In this document: positions 27,125-39,476 of the stretch, piece by piece
Numbering within the stretch: position 1 is the first letter of the stretch
Layout: each line of letters opens with the position of its first letter
Assembly (NCBI GenBank): GCA_013398955.1
Contig: VWPU01005270.1
Location: forward strand, 1-64,000
Direction of reading: 5' to 3'
Length of the DNA stretch: 64,000 bases
DNA from: Callaeas wilsoni
Taxonomy: Eukaryota > Chordata > Aves > Passeriformes > Callaeidae
Program-made: the position numbers and the translations under genes
The notes under the pieces: generated by a model
The model's database searches: none
Told to the model about the DNA's origin: nothing
The model's input: only the letters and a program-made list of their open reading frames with translations

Positions 27125-27200
27125 ACTCATAGCTTCAGAAAAGCCAGAGATGGAAAGGACCTATTAAAGATGGTTAGTCCCTGTCTCTGAAAGCAAGAGT
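27125..27200 (-). mobile_element. Possible very old CR1 3' end, inverted
   Basis: CATAGCTTCAGAAAAGCCAG then GATGGAAAGGACCTATTAAA and AGTCCCTGTCTC resembles the order of words at an inverted CR1 3' end, with many substitutions. The match is short and could be chance. Confidence 0.35.
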
Positions 27201-28690
27201 CCTTCAGACTTAGTTTAGCCACTTGTAAAATTGGCAATGTTTCTTCTCGGCTTTGAGGGTGGCATATGTGTTTTATTCAGCTCAGCAGTTTGACCAAAGC
27301 AAACTTTGCATACTGAAAGGGAAAGGAACTGCAGTGTGTCAAAGGCACATGTAAAGATGATGCCTGATTTGCAATTACCCTGCTCTGCATTCTGGTCCTA
27401 TATTCACAGCATACCTATGCTGAAACCGCATTTTATGTAAGTAAAATCCTTTCAGAGCTTGCTAAAGTAGGGACAGTATAGAAGCCAATGAATCCTCTAA
27501 AATGCACATAGGATTTTTGGAAACCAGCCACACTGGAGCCAGGATGGTACACTTGGCCTTTTACCAGGACCTGAGCTATATTTTCAAGTTACATCTATTT
27601 CATACCTATCTCCTGAGCTGGATTCATCCCATATGGCTGCTGCTGCAGACTTTCATTGAGATACAACTCCTCAGAGCTACCTTTGGCTGGCCCAAAAAAC
27701 CTTTCCCATTTTATTTATCTCAACATTTCAGAGGCTTTAGCCACTTGAATGACAGCTGGATGTCAGTTTCTGTGCACTGATGTCTCTGCTGCAGAAGGGG
27801 CCTCATTCTGTGGCTGCTCCATCCATCCGCAGTGCGAAGATCCAGCCTTTCATGCAGGGAACTGATCTTGCTGTCAGCTAAATACGTAGCTTCACTGGCT
27901 GAGATGATTTGACAAGGTTGAAATTCAATAATCAGAGCTAAAATTTGGCACTGGCACATCATGACAAGGGCCTATTTCCATGGGGACTCTTGTGTAGCAG
28001 TTGATTCAGCTGCATAGATATTTCTGACAAATTGCAAACGTCCATTTGCTTTTCCCATCTCCTGTCTCAGCATCAGCACTATATTCATAACAAATGAGAA
28101 AAGCAGTGGCAAGGTCTTTAGAGAGATTTATACAAGTGTGGTTTTTATTTGGAAGCTGCTCAGAGTCACTGCTGCGATTGGAAAAAAAGCTGCAAAGCTC
28201 TAGGGAGTTCAGTAACATCTCAGCTCCAACCTTCTCTGCCAGGCAGAGGAGCTGTGGGGAGCGGGGTCCTTGGCTAGGGATGGAGGGCTGGTTGCTTGTG
28301 TTGCATTGCCTCAATGACGCTAGTGTCTGCTCATGTTTCCAAGGATCTGTACCAAAAAACCCTGCAAGACTTTTCAGCTTGTCACTGAAGTTATTAAACA
28401 CAGCTCATCCTCAAGTGGTTGCAATGCCATCAGGGAGCCCTGCACGTGAAAAGCTATTTTTTCTCGTCCAGCCCAGCCAAACCCACCCCTACTGTTTCCA
28501 TGGGGCTGTTTGGCTGAGAGCTCTTTTGGATTGCAGTTCTTGCACAGAATTGGAGGAGACAGAGCTGAAAGATGAACAGGGCAGCAGACAGAATCTTCCC
28601 AGCCTATAAGGGTCCTGACAGCTCTCAGCTTCCTAGGAGCAGTGCAAGCCCATGACTTCCCACCAGCTCACATGAGGCAGAGATCAGCTT
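27201..28690. other. Non-coding DNA with the longest chance frame
   Basis: This stretch contains the longest open frame of the window (28,094-28,609, plus, 171 codons), overlapped by a 131-codon frame on the other strand. The product has no domain, signal peptide or repeat that I recognise and shows no conserved start context. The region is somewhat richer in GC, which lengthens chance frames. No gene is called. Confidence 0.45.
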
Positions 28691-28699
28691 CTTTTCCCT

Positions 28700-28845
28700 T
28701 TGACAGTCACCTCTCTTCAGTCTCATACCTACACACCAGCCTTCTCTCTGCAGACTAAACAACCCCAATTCATCTGATCTTTCCTCACAAGCCATATCTT
28801 TCCCCCTTCTCCGATCATTTTATTTGGTCTTTTCAGCACAAAAAA
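28700..28845 (-). mobile_element. Old CR1 LINE internal fragment, inverted
   Basis: CACCTCTCTTCAGTCTCATA, then GCAGACTAAACAACCCCAAT and TCATCTGATCTTTCCTCACA, follow the order of the inverted CR1 3' untranslated region (AGGCTAAACAACCCCAG in consensus-like copies). Divergence is high and both boundaries are approximate. Confidence 0.55.
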
Positions 28846-30058
28846 TTGGTCACAGAAATCCAGAACTGATTATCTCATAGCTGAGAGAAGCAGACAACTC
28901 CTTTCCTTGTTGGTAGGCTATTTTCCTGTAGAGAGATGATGTTTGTCTGCTTTACTTTTCAAAATCGTGCAATTCCTGCCTCATATTCAGGGGTAATTTT
29001 AACTCAACCTGTCTTCTACCAAACTGTCTTGGGACGTTTATTCCCAAGTAATCTTAGTAAACCCAGAACAGCTGATATATCTGGCTTTCTTCTAAGTGCT
29101 TCCAAAAAGCATTTTTGTTGGTGGATCTTTCTGAGACCCAAAGGCTGGGATTTGCCTGGCTCTTCCCTGACATCTCACACAGGCTCAGCAGTGTTCCTGC
29201 CTTTCCCAGCCTCCCAGGAACTCATCTATTTCATGGCTTCACAGAGCTCTGCCCTTGCTGCAGCTGCAATACACTCTGAGGTGCATCTTGTCCCTTTGTC
29301 ATGGGTATGAAATGATTAGTCAATTGATTGCAGTTAACCTTTTTAATAAGAGGAGCAAAAGAATCATTTTACAGTTGCAAGCAAAAGGCACTAAACACAA
29401 TCTTTTAATAGCTTTCATCCTCTACTGATAAGGGATTACACATTTTCTGTTTGTCTCTTCATTATTGGTGCTCCTACAGAAGCTAACAAGAAATCATGCT
29501 ATGACCAGAGACAGAGGTATCTCATATCATGTCTTTCTTTTCCTGATTTCTCTGTTTCAGAGTTGCACTCAGCAATCTTTTCTCTCTTGTCTATGTGCCC
29601 CTTGATCTTGGGTCAGTGAAGAACTCAGTAATCACGCACACTCACCTCTTCCTAAATTTCGCATACCTCCTACTCTCTGGGACAGTTGGCAGTTTTGTTT
29701 TTAAGAGCATTTTCTTAAAGAAACAGCCATCTACTCCATTTTCAGTTTAATTGCCTCCCATGAGATCTTACTACCAGTTGCCTTAGTCTATCAAAATCTG
29801 CTTCCTCAAAGGCCATCTTATCTTGCTGCTCTCCCTCATAGAGTGAGGCAGCTCCATCCTGCTGTGGTCCCTTGCATCCTGTCCTTTCCTTGGCTGAAAA
29901 CAAAGATGAAGAGAATCTCCCCTCTCACTACTAGCTTTTGTATTAAAACTAAGTCCTGCATGTTCTTTTGTGGAGACAGCCTGTGCTTTACTCTGTCTCT
30001 TTGGGATTGGTTACATTCTATTTTCTCTTAGCTCACAAATCATATTTTTTTGTCCTTG
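28846..30058. other. Non-coding DNA, perhaps with more CR1 remains
   Basis: The part at about 29,780-29,880 (ATCAAAATCTGCTTCCTCAA, TTGCTGCTCTCCCTC) recalls an internal stretch of inverted CR1, so 28.7-29.9 kb may once have been one element. The evidence is weak. A 124-codon frame at 28,936-29,310 is not recognised. Confidence 0.35.
30054..30058. repeat. Target-site duplication, left copy (CCTTG)
   Basis: CCTTG directly precedes the LTR and is repeated exactly at 30,700-30,704 directly after it. Five-base duplications fit ERVL/ERV1-type integrases. Confidence 0.8.
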
Positions 30059-30699
30059 TATGCTGGCTATAGCTGGGATAGAGTAGTTTTTATTCATAAG
30101 ATACTGTGTTTTGAATTTGTGATGAAAACAGACATACTGATGCTTCAGTTATTGCTGAGCGGTGCTTACACAGTGTAATGCTCTTTTCTGCTTCCCCCAC
30201 TGCCCTGCCAGTGAGTGGGCTGGGGGTGCACAAGAGGTTGAGAGAAGAAACAGCTGGAACAGATGACCCCAGCTGACCAAAGGGACATTCCAAACCATAT
30301 GGTGCCATGCTCAGCAGTAAAACAGGGCACGGGGGACAGACTGGCAGGGAGGTTGTTCACGGCTGCTGTTTCTTCGTTTCTTGGGATCTAGCTGAGCAGC
30401 AGTTGGTTGGTGGTGAGCAAGTGGGCTTTTATGCATATTTTTATTTTCTTAGTTTAGTTTTGTTTTCTCCACCTTTTTTTGTTGGGTTGGTGGGGTTTAT
30501 TTTTGCGGGGGATGTTTTAGTTTTTTTGTGGTTTTGGGTGATTTGCTGATTTGTTTGGTTTTTAACTATTAAACCACCTTTGTCTTGAACTGAGATTTTT
30601 CACTCTTACCCTTCTAATTCACTCTCCCATCCCACTGGAGATGGGAATGAGTGAGTGACTGCGTGATATTTAGCTGCCTGCCAGGGTTAAACCATGACA
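30059..30699 (-). mobile_element. Solo LTR of an avian endogenous retrovirus (ERVL-like), inverted
   Basis: On the minus strand the unit begins TGTCATGGTTTAACCCTGGC and ends about CCAGCTATAGCCAGCATA, 641 bp in all. The start and several inner words (such as GGAATGTCCCTTTGGTCAGC and the CTGCTCAGCAATAACT word near the end) match a long terminal repeat widespread in neoavian birds, from memory of its general form. A minus-strand AATAAA lies at 30,089-30,094, near the 3' end. The 3' terminus is CATA instead of the usual CACA-type end, probably by mutation. Exact CCTTG duplications flank it. No internal gag-pol sequence is present, so two LTRs recombined to leave one. Open frames inside it are not genes. 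A 5-bp duplication suggests ERVL or ERV1 rather than ERVK. Confidence 0.88.
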
Positions 30700-30704
30700 C
30701 CTTG
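30700..30704. repeat. Target-site duplication, right copy (CCTTG)
   Basis: Exact partner of the copy at 30,054-30,058. Confidence 0.8.
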
Positions 30705-30989
30705 CCAACCAAATCCTCATTCATCTCGTGCCTTGCTGCTGAACCTTTAGTTTGCTCACGTGTCTAAGTCACACATGATTAGATGTAATTAGTCCTGAAA
30801 AATTTATGCTCAAGCGGTGAATTGAATTAGAAGCAGCAGAATGAATGTGATGGAAGTGCTTGTTTAATATATCAACAGCAAGGTCACAGACAGTCCTAGC
30901 TTGTCTGCATAGATAGATACAGACAGAGCCTCTTTGCAGGTTCTGTGGCAGGGTTATTGAATCCCTCGAGCTGGCTCACAGCTTGGAAA

Positions 30990-31760
30990 TGTGTATGGGA
31001 AGGGCGCGCACAAGTCTTTCTGTACCTTTCACTATCTTCATGCCCTTCATGCAGAGGAGTGTGCTTCTCTGGCTGTTGACCATGAGGTGCAGGATGCAGC
31101 TATCAAGGAAGAGGATGAGAACAAGGTCTTGTTTTCAGGTCTGCTGAATGTGTCCACGTACAATTGCAGTCCCTGCAATCCGTTCTGTGACCTGTGAGCC
31201 AACCTTCAGGCTTCCTCCAGTGAGGAAGTAGGTGTTAGTTCACCAGGTGTTATCAACTATCTGCTCAATGGCTCACAGGAGAGCCTGGTGTGGCATCTCC
31301 ACATTAGGTTTTAAAATCTGTGCCTGAGGTTCTTCAGTAACCTAAGAGGATCAGAGATTTCAGAAACAGATGCTTTGTCTTCTTGGTTAGCATGAGGTAG
31401 TGAGAACCCTCTTTGCAGAGGGTGCTTTTCAGCTGAGGTTTCATTACTCTGAGCATTAAAATCTATTGAGAACTTTGCCAGCAGAGGTCATGCCACTGTT
31501 TTCTAGCATGTTGAAGTCTTTGCAGTTCATTTTCTGATCCTCTGGCATCAGAGCATATGTAGTGCTGGTATCCACCTCCAAACAAGTGTTATGGTTTGAT
31601 GTAATGGATTCTGTGCAGACAGATGAGCTTCTGTGATGGGCCAGTTGTATACATTGGAAAGGCTTCTGAAGGAAAGAATGCAAAGGGAGTTCCAGTAGGT
31701 CTCACCTATTTTCACCTCTTTCCTGAAGGGCTTAATTTGTGCAGCCTGACGTGCATGACA
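30990..31760 (-). pseudogene. Possible decayed retrocopy, parent unknown
   Basis: Read on the minus strand from about 31,760 down, protein-like text passes from one frame to another. A stretch of about 76 codons (31,456-31,683) contains LEVDTSTTYALMPEDQK. It is followed after a shift by a serine- and glutamate-rich stretch (SNETSAEKHPLQ). After another shift a frame contains FLTGGSLKVGSQVTERIAG with single in-frame stops. This pattern would fit a processed pseudogene with frameshifts and stops. However, the plus strand also has a 68-codon frame here (30,991-31,197), no poly(A) remnant or flanking duplication is visible, and I do not recognise the parent. Chance is a serious alternative. Confidence 0.2.
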
Positions 31761-34700
31761 GAAAAGTGGATATAAATTAAAATGTGATTACATGTTTGTA
31801 AATGCACAGAGTGATTTTCTTCATTAACTCAAAATAAATTAATAAACAGAAATATATTTGTTATTTAAATATTAACTAAAGCTCATCTAGCCAGTAGAAT
31901 CTTTCTGCAACAGTAATATGTTGTGAGATAACTTCCAATCTTGACTTAAATTGGCAGTGGGTTTCTGCTTTCTTCTGTGGAAGTTTATCCAATATTGCAA
32001 GCTGCTGGTTTTGTTTAGCTGTAGCATTCCCTCACATAAAAGGATACAATCGTAGAAACAACACCCTTAAAATCAATGCACCGTTTTAATAAAAATGTTC
32101 TTAACCAAAGATCTTTACAATCAGTTCTGTACTTTGCTTGCAGAATGATTTGACTTCAGCCATTAATCCTAGCCTACACCACTCTCCACTGTAGCAGAAT
32201 ATGACCCAGTAGCTTTGCCACAGCTTTTAATAAAGACGGAAAAAAGAAAAAAAATCAAGTTCAAATGCTTATCTGATACATATTAAAACCTTCAAAGCAC
32301 CACTGTAATTGTAAAATGATAATCACAAGAACATGGTTGAATTTACAGTAGAAGGAAACACAAAGTTTAAATTTGTATCATGAAAGGAATTAACGAGTTA
32401 ACTTTGAATTAACTGCTGCTTCTCCAATGGCTGCAGTCTCCTAGGAATAACCTACTTATGTAGCACTACAGACTTGATTTTGTTGAAATAATACATACAC
32501 ACGCACATCACTTGCATGTCAATCACACAACTCTAAGGTGTTTTTTAGCCTTCCTAAATATTAAAAAAACACAGTGAGTTTTGCCTTCGTAACTGGAGAG
32601 GTTCTACTACTTAACTTACCAAAAGAAATGTAATAAAGATGAGTACAGTGAGCCTCTGTTTAGCATCATGAAAATGAAACTTTCTAAGTCCTTTTAGCTA
32701 GTAAAAATAAATAAATTGAAAAATAAAATTACATTTCCTCCTTCTATAGGCTGTACCTCCTACATTTATGATGCATATATTTAGATGTAATCACATAATT
32801 CCAGGACTCTAATCAAGAATAATTAGAAATAATTATATCAATTGTCAACAGGTTATTTGAATACCTGATTTCACATATAGGAGTATTGAGGCCTTCTGTA
32901 GAACCAGACTGTAAATTAAATTTTTTCCTTTGCTTTATCTGATGAGTGGTGGGTTTTTTGTTTTGCATTTTCACTTCTGGTTTTAGGGATTTTTACTAGA
33001 TCCAGAATTGTGATAACAAAAGATTCAGCAGTATGTGTGGGGAAAAAAAAGAAGCATAAGAGTAGGAGAAAAAAAAAATCTATTTCCTAATACTTCTCTG
33101 TACAAGTTTATCAAATCTCTTTTTTGCTAAAATTAGCTGAAGAAAATAACAAGAAATTTCAGTAGGAAAATCCCTGGTTTCACTATGTGAAATCCTGCAC
33201 ACCAGAAATGAAAGCAGTGGTATCAATACTTCAGGAGCAGAATTTTGTAAAATGGATCACCATATTAAGAGCTTCCAAGTTTGGTTCTCAATAATACTGA
33301 ACACTTGCAAGCTTGGTTTCAAGGACCCAGAATTTCTGGAACAGAGACCTCCTGTGTGCCTGTCCCCTCTCTTCAGCTTGCAAACCCTCCCCTCAGGAGG
33401 CTCATCATTCCCATCTGGCTTCACCAGCCTTTCCTTGACAATCGTGGATCTGACTTGGTGCACCTCACCCAGAAGCCAAACTAGGATTAGCATTTGGATT
33501 CCAGCCTGTCTCACACAGTTTGCACTATTCAGCTTTGCAGTTTGGATTCAAACCCATACACAATGGGAGCTGTATTTTTGTTGCAGTGGGTTTGTTTGGG
33601 TTGTGGTTTTTGTTGGTTTTTTTTGTCGTTTCTGTTTTCTTTTTTTTCAGTCCCAACTGATAGTTCAAAAGATGATGTTTCCCATTGGAATGCATTTCTC
33701 CTAGTATGCCTGAAGAGCTGAGCAAAGACCTTGGAAGAACTTTTTCCAAGAAAATGCAACATAAATTTTTGTATTTCCAACTTTAGCACACTGTATAGTT
33801 AACATGTGGAATCCATTGAAACAGAAGATAAGAGAGGCCAAGGTCCCACCTCTGTGGACTGTAAGAACATCTGTAGTTATAAATAAACAGTCCTCCCCAA
33901 AATGACCCTCAATGATATTTTCTATAATTTAGTTACTGATTGATAGATACTGGAGAGAAGCTTCCATGGGGCAGAAGAAATCCCAGCTGTGGCACCAATC
34001 TCTGAAGCACCTGGTTCACAGCTCTGTGAGAGAGCAGCTACTGGGTTAAATGGACCACTTGGGCAAATGTTAAGTTTACAAGACTAGGCCCAGTTGAAAT
34101 TCCCTTGCAAGTGCACATGAGATACCTGCAGCTTCTCCTTTCTACTGCAGCTGTTAGCAAAGATGAGGGTTAGGCAGATTTATGCCACAGTGATGTGAAA
34201 GGAGACTATTCTACTCCTTCTCCCTACCCCTGCAGACAAATACAGAGATTTAAGAAGTTGTTCTTCCAATATTGTAGTATTTTTACATTCAGCCTCTGTG
34301 ACTTCCCTATAAGAAAGACAACTTTGCAAAGAGTTCATTGTATAAGCCAATGATCTTTAAAAACGGATGTCAGAAGTTAGATCCCTGAATAGGTAGTCTG
34401 CATTGCAAGCATCTGAGCTCCTACTGTTTCTCTTGCCTTCAGGAGCACTCAAATCCTTTCAAACTTGCATTATTCAGTGAGATGTTTACTATTGACCTGG
34501 TAAGGTTACAATAGGTACTTTAGTTTAGAAACCTGGGTTGTTTTCCAGCTGATATTCAGCAAATTACTATTAACAAAATCAATTTACATTTTCAGCAATA
34601 AGACAGCACTTTCATTTATAAGTATAGCATTTTATAATAGCATATTTACCAAAGTAGAATAGCACCCAGTATGTTAAGATTGCCCACATAATACACAAAA

Positions 34701-34836
34701 TTCTTCCTTATTCCAGTAGCATCTCTATTAATGCTGGCTTGTATCCCAGTTGAGAATCGATGGAATAACAGACTCAGTCTTTGTTTTCCCAACCTACTGC
34801 GAGAAACTGAAATATTATGGTTAGTGGCTTAAACAT
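31761..34836. other. Unique non-coding DNA, no gene seen
   Basis: Mostly AT-rich sequence. Overlapping frames on both strands at 33,252-33,789 (up to 150 codons) run through a T/G-rich low-complexity patch and are read as chance. No repeat ends are recognised. Confidence 0.5.
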
Positions 34837-35765
34837 TGTTATGAAGGACTTTTTGCCCATTATGGCAAAACTGTATAAAGTTGAGACCACCTAAGCCCAC
34901 CTCTCCCTGAATATGCCTCCTGACTGGAACTTTGGACTGAGTTAAGCTGCCTAAGGGAACTTGAGGTAAAAGTGACCCTATTGTCCAATTATCTCAGGCC
35001 TAGGAAGAAGTAAATAAGGCTGAGGGAGAACAATGTATCCACAAGAAAGACAAACCCAGCAGTTGTCCTTAGAATCGGTTCTGGCTGGGTTTGGGGTGGG
35101 GGAGGCCGTAGCCCACAGGCCCATCTGCTGAGGCCAGGTTTCCACACACTCCCCCCCAAACCAAAGGGGTAGGAGAGTTTTGGGGGTGTGTTGTAACCTC
35201 CGGTCAGAGGCACTGAACACCCATCCTCCCTTACACAAACCGGCTCAGCTGTAAAACCCCCCCGCTCCGGGAAGGTGACATCCACAGGACATTCATATGG
35301 GGACAGCTGAGGGAGTGTCATAATCCATCAAAGACCTCTGAAGTGCCCCCCAGACTGATTCCTGGGGCCTTGCACCAGAGCAACAGATTCAGAGTCTGTT
35401 GCAAGAGACAGTGTCAAACTTCCCATCTTCCTCAGGAGGTACCCATGCATTCCCACCTGGCCTGAACGTATATTAATCCATTGGATTCTATGTTTTGGGG
35501 GACCCTCACCACCAAGAAGATGAGAAGAAGAGGATCAACAGGACACCATGAAGATCCAGAATGGTGATATTTTCTACTTAAACTCTGTCACTCTTTTTCT
35601 CTCCCCCACCCCTTCTCTATTTCTTTTTTTTTTCTCTCTCTCTCTCTCTCCCTCACATTTACTGTTAAATAAAATCCATATGATTGACTTCGGCATATGG
35701 TCTCGTTTGCACCTTAATTTGGGCAGAGGCACCTCTTTAACAATTTTAATGACTGGATCGTAACA
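34837..35765 (+). mobile_element. Probable solo LTR of an endogenous retrovirus, forward
   Basis: The unit opens TGTTATGAAGGAC and closes GGATCGTAACA, so it has TG...CA ends inside a 5-bp terminal inverted repeat (TGTTA/TAACA). It has a TATA box (TATAAA at 34,874-34,879), a GC-rich middle unlike its surroundings, a CT-rich microsatellite at about 35,590-35,655, and AATAAA at 35,668-35,673 about 90 bp before the end. This is the general plan of an LTR. No matching target duplication is visible at these ends (AAACAT left, CCTGCT right), so the left border may be wrong or the duplication lost. A left border near 34,797 (CCTAC then TG) would pair imperfectly with CCTGC on the right. No internal viral genes are present. 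The 86- and 110-codon minus frames inside are not genes. Confidence 0.7.
35590..35655. repeat. Pyrimidine-rich tract with (CT)n
   Basis: C/T-only sequence for most of its length, ending in about ten CT units. It lies inside the LTR upstream of its polyadenylation signal and probably expanded after insertion. Confidence 0.85.
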
Positions 35766-36054
35766 CCTGCTCTAGAGGAATTTACTAGACCTGATCTTTT
35801 GCTACCTGCAAAATGTAGACTTGTCATGAAGGTGTCTATTGGCTGTTACAGTTTGAGTCAAGATACTTATAAAAATAATCCTTCTTTAAAAAATCCCAAT
35901 GCAGTAAATTGATGAATAATAAAACTTCTGAAGTTCAGATTTAAAGTAAATTTAAACTAAAGTAAGTGTAAAGTAATGATTCGTCTCAACAAATGTGACT
36001 TGAAAGAAGCTCTTCAAGATATTTACTTGCAACTCTTTTTTTGCCTTTCCTTTA
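35766..36054. other. Non-coding DNA right of the LTR
   Basis: AT-rich sequence with no feature that I can support. Confidence 0.5.
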
Positions 36055-36345
36055 TTAAATTCTGATACAAGTTCTCTTATCATACTCATCAGCAACAATT
36101 AAGGAAGATGTATTTTCATCAGAATCCTGTTTCACCTTAAATCCGTTGTTTAGAAATGGTGTTTGCATCCACGCTGAATTCCTGCTGAGGGAAAGTAACC
36201 CAGAATCAATACTTATGCTACAATGGCTTTCATCCTGAAGAGCTGAGGTCTTCAGGTTCTCAGTTTCCACTTTTACCACTAATCTGCAATGACTATTGCT
36301 GCAATGGTCTGAATGCAAAATACCAAATATTTCTGAAGATTAAAA
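36055..36345 (-). other. Open frame resembling a last coding exon, unrecognised
   Basis: On the minus strand the frame is open from a TAA near 36,345 to a TAA at about 36,055, roughly 95 codons without an ATG at its start. A TTCAG acceptor-like word lies near its upstream edge. The encoded text is acidic and serine-rich (VVKVETENLKTSALQDE, SISIDSGLLSLSRNSAW, KQDSDENTSSLIVADEY) and looks like a cytoplasmic tail or disordered region. AATAAA overlaps the stop codon. No partner exon, domain or family is recognised. It may be chance, since frames of this length are common in the window. Confidence 0.18.
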
Positions 36346-39300
36346 CTGACATTCTCACCTTGCCATTCATTCCCTTAAAGTGAACTTTCCCTCCCTTGAG
36401 AGGTGCTAAGAGAAAAGCCTTCTAAAAAGTATGTGCCATACCAACTACTTGAACCTTACTCTGGGAACCCAATAGAAGGTGAATGCTGGTATAATAATAG
36501 AGAACTAAGAACAAAAGCTTGGTCTGAAACTGTGGCAAGAGCTGTGATAAATAGACTGGATTTGTTCTTCAAAGCTTTTGCCTGCAGGGAGTCATTTGAT
36601 TAAAATGCTTCCAAATTTCATCCCAGTTCTGCTACTTATACTCATAATGGCAGCACTTATTGGAAGACTGACAACCTCACCCAGCAAAAGCAAAGTTGAA
36701 ATTTTGGTCACATGTTCTGCTTATCTCCCCTTCACTCTATTTCATTTTAAAATAGACCGTGACAGTTAAAGAAGAAAATAAGTTTAAGTTCATTAATTAG
36801 ACTAAGGTGCTAAAAGAAAAGTAACTATCTGAGGTGCTTTAAAATGCTCTTGGCTGTGCAGTGCTCACTGAATGTAGGAGTCTGCCATGATGGAGAAGGA
36901 GTCACATTTTTTCTCTCACAGAAGAAAAATATCTGCCATCTTAGAGCATCTATAGTTCAAGAAAGTTGCATTTCTAGAAGATTGTTGTGAATTGTAAGAG
37001 GCAAGCACCTGAAAAGTGGTTCTAGGGAAGTCTTAAATGCCTTTCCATGTAAATGTGTAAGAAGCCATTTGTGAATACAGCATCCCTCAGGCACTTTTCA
37101 TTGGGATTCTGAATCCAAATTCAATATTACTAAGTATTACTGTGAAATGAAATGCAGAAGGAAGTTTAACACTACAGCTTCATTTTCCAAACATTGCAAG
37201 CTTAGAAGAAGAGTTTGGTTACTGCATTAACATGGCCTTGTTTTCAGGTCTGCTGCTGAAGTGTAGCTTCTTCTGATTCCCATGCCCTGAACATCTGCAA
37301 ATCTGTAACCCTTTATTTTGATATCTCAGAATGGGTTTAAAAATCTGCTTTAGGCTTAAGGCTTCAATTCTCCCAAAGGCAAAAAGGGCAGAACTAAAAC
37401 AAATTCTGACTTCCTTTTCTCATCACATGTATGGAGGCTGATCCTCCCCATGATGGGCTGGAGCACTGGAGGGTTGTCACTAGAAGTGGAAGAAGCTGTT
37501 GTGTTGTGAGACATCACATATGACATTCTTAAATACCAAGAAAAAAAACCACTTGGGAGCCAAAAGGCTCCTGCATGGTCACTGCAACTCACATCTCCTG
37601 ACGTAAATCTCACAGAAGGAAGAGGGCAAAAGGAAATCTCCTGCTGTGATTCCCTGTGTGATGGTAGTTGCCTCCTTGCAGGATAAGGGACAGATAATTC
37701 CATAAACTCTGTGGATCACCAGGAGCTCATAGGAGACCTGAAAATCTAGAGACGATAATTACATTAACACTGCTAATGAGGACAAACCAGGAACAAAGCT
37801 TGAACAGCATGCCTTGGCTGGCCACAGCGCTTAAGTATTAGTTCATTTCCTACTGGGCTTTGGGTCACTTCACCCAGTTGTCTCCTGGGCAAAACAGGGG
37901 TATACTTTACTCCAGCAAGAGCCCAAAAACATTATGGATGAGACTCCAGTGTGTTGGGCTCCTTGTGCCCCACACAATCCTCTGATGCCATCCCAGCTGT
38001 CTATACTCACTCAAGCACTCTTGTTTGTCCTTCTGCCTCATGCAAAACAATGCAACACATGTCCTCAGTTTCAGGCTATAGAAACTATTCTGGTCACCTA
38101 CAACACCAATACAGGGTACTTTGAACAGAAAAAACGTGCAAAATAGTGTAGTCAGGTACTAAAGCCTCAAGGCATTGCATAGGGCCTAGGAACACTTTGA
38201 GTCAAAGGCTGTAGATATAGCCAGCTCTGTTCTGCTCTGCTCTGCACTGCGGTGAGCCCTAAACCGTGTAGGCAAGAGTCAGATGATGCTCCTTGGCCTC
38301 AAGACCATATGCTTCCTCTCTGGGTGTCTTCCACTTGGTATAGACATAGATTGTGAAATCTAGAACCCCTACAAAGGAGCCATCATGTCCACTCCACCCA
38401 CTGGCCACAGTTTTCACAAGACTCTGCACTTCAAAATAGTGGGGATTGTCCTACTTTCTTATTTGTGGACCTACCTGAAATAAATAAGAGCTTTCCCCAG
38501 TTAGATTCAAAAGCTGGAAGAGGTAGCAAATGACACCAGCCATTTTCCTGCCATGTGAAACCAGGGAGCTTTGTGAGCCGGAGTCCAGACTTCCAGACTC
38601 TCTTTCCTATGACACCAAAATGGCACCCTGTAGTAAATGTCAGTGCAGAATTCTGTTGTACAAGAAGTTCTTAGAGATCCATAACAAAATTTAAATGGGT
38701 AAAACCTCACTGACATTATGTCAGCAGGGTTAGAATACAATGGAGTTACAGGCAGAAACTGAGGAGCAAATATTACTCTGAGGTTCACTACTTCTTTTTA
38801 AAGGTTCAGTTACGGTGATGGTGAGGGAATAGTGTTTCTATGGAGAAGGCACCACGTTCCTTACAATCTCTCCATTTGCAGTCTCTTTCCTCTGGGAGAT
38901 CACTGAACCTCATTCCCAGAAACAAGTCTACGTCATTTTTATCCATACTTCTCCAGAAACATAAAGCAAAACAATGGAAGGTAGAATTTCTTCTTTGCTT
39001 CTCAAGAATTTTTATTTTTGTTTTTTAACTCTTTATGGTATTTGTAAACACATTTTACCAACTTAATGGGAAAGACACCCACTGCATGGAGGACAGGCAC
39101 AATGTGGGGAGCTGCAATGCAGACCTGCCTTGCTATTCAAACAGCTTTGACTGCTGGAATCACCTCTGGGCACATGTGCAAGCTCCCTGTGCAAACTCCA
39201 GCTGAGCACTCACCTCTGTTTTTCCAGCCACACGTATGGACATCACACTGAAGTACTCCTATGCTGAGCAGCCTCCTCCTTTGAAGGTAGCTCTGGTGCT

Positions 39301-39451
39301 GGGAAGAGTCTTGCTATGCCAGCAAGCCCTGGGAAGAACCCATCCCCATGGCCAACACTTGCTGATGCTCAGACAACTTCATTTCTGCAGACTGCAGCAG
39401 GTACCACAAAGCTCTGTATATGTTGCACAGAGCAGACGGGAACTGCAGACT

Positions 39452-39476
39452 TATATATATATATATATATATATAT
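39452..39476. repeat. (TA)n microsatellite
   Basis: About 12 uninterrupted AT units. Frames crossing it encode tyrosine-isoleucine repeats and are not genes. Confidence 0.93.

Noticed and set aside
28094..28609. Longest open frame, 171 codons
   Set aside because: No recognised domain or family, a long overlapping frame on the other strand, GC-richer local composition, and no exon or promoter signals.
33252..33789. Overlapping frames on both strands, up to 150 codons
   Set aside because: T/G-rich low complexity and mirrored frames, as expected by chance.
34978..35321. Minus-strand frames of 86 and 110 codons
   Set aside because: Inside the GC-rich middle of the LTR; LTRs rarely encode protein.
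38227..38247. Short TCTGC pentamer run
   Set aside because: Only about four imperfect units; not worth a separate repeat call.
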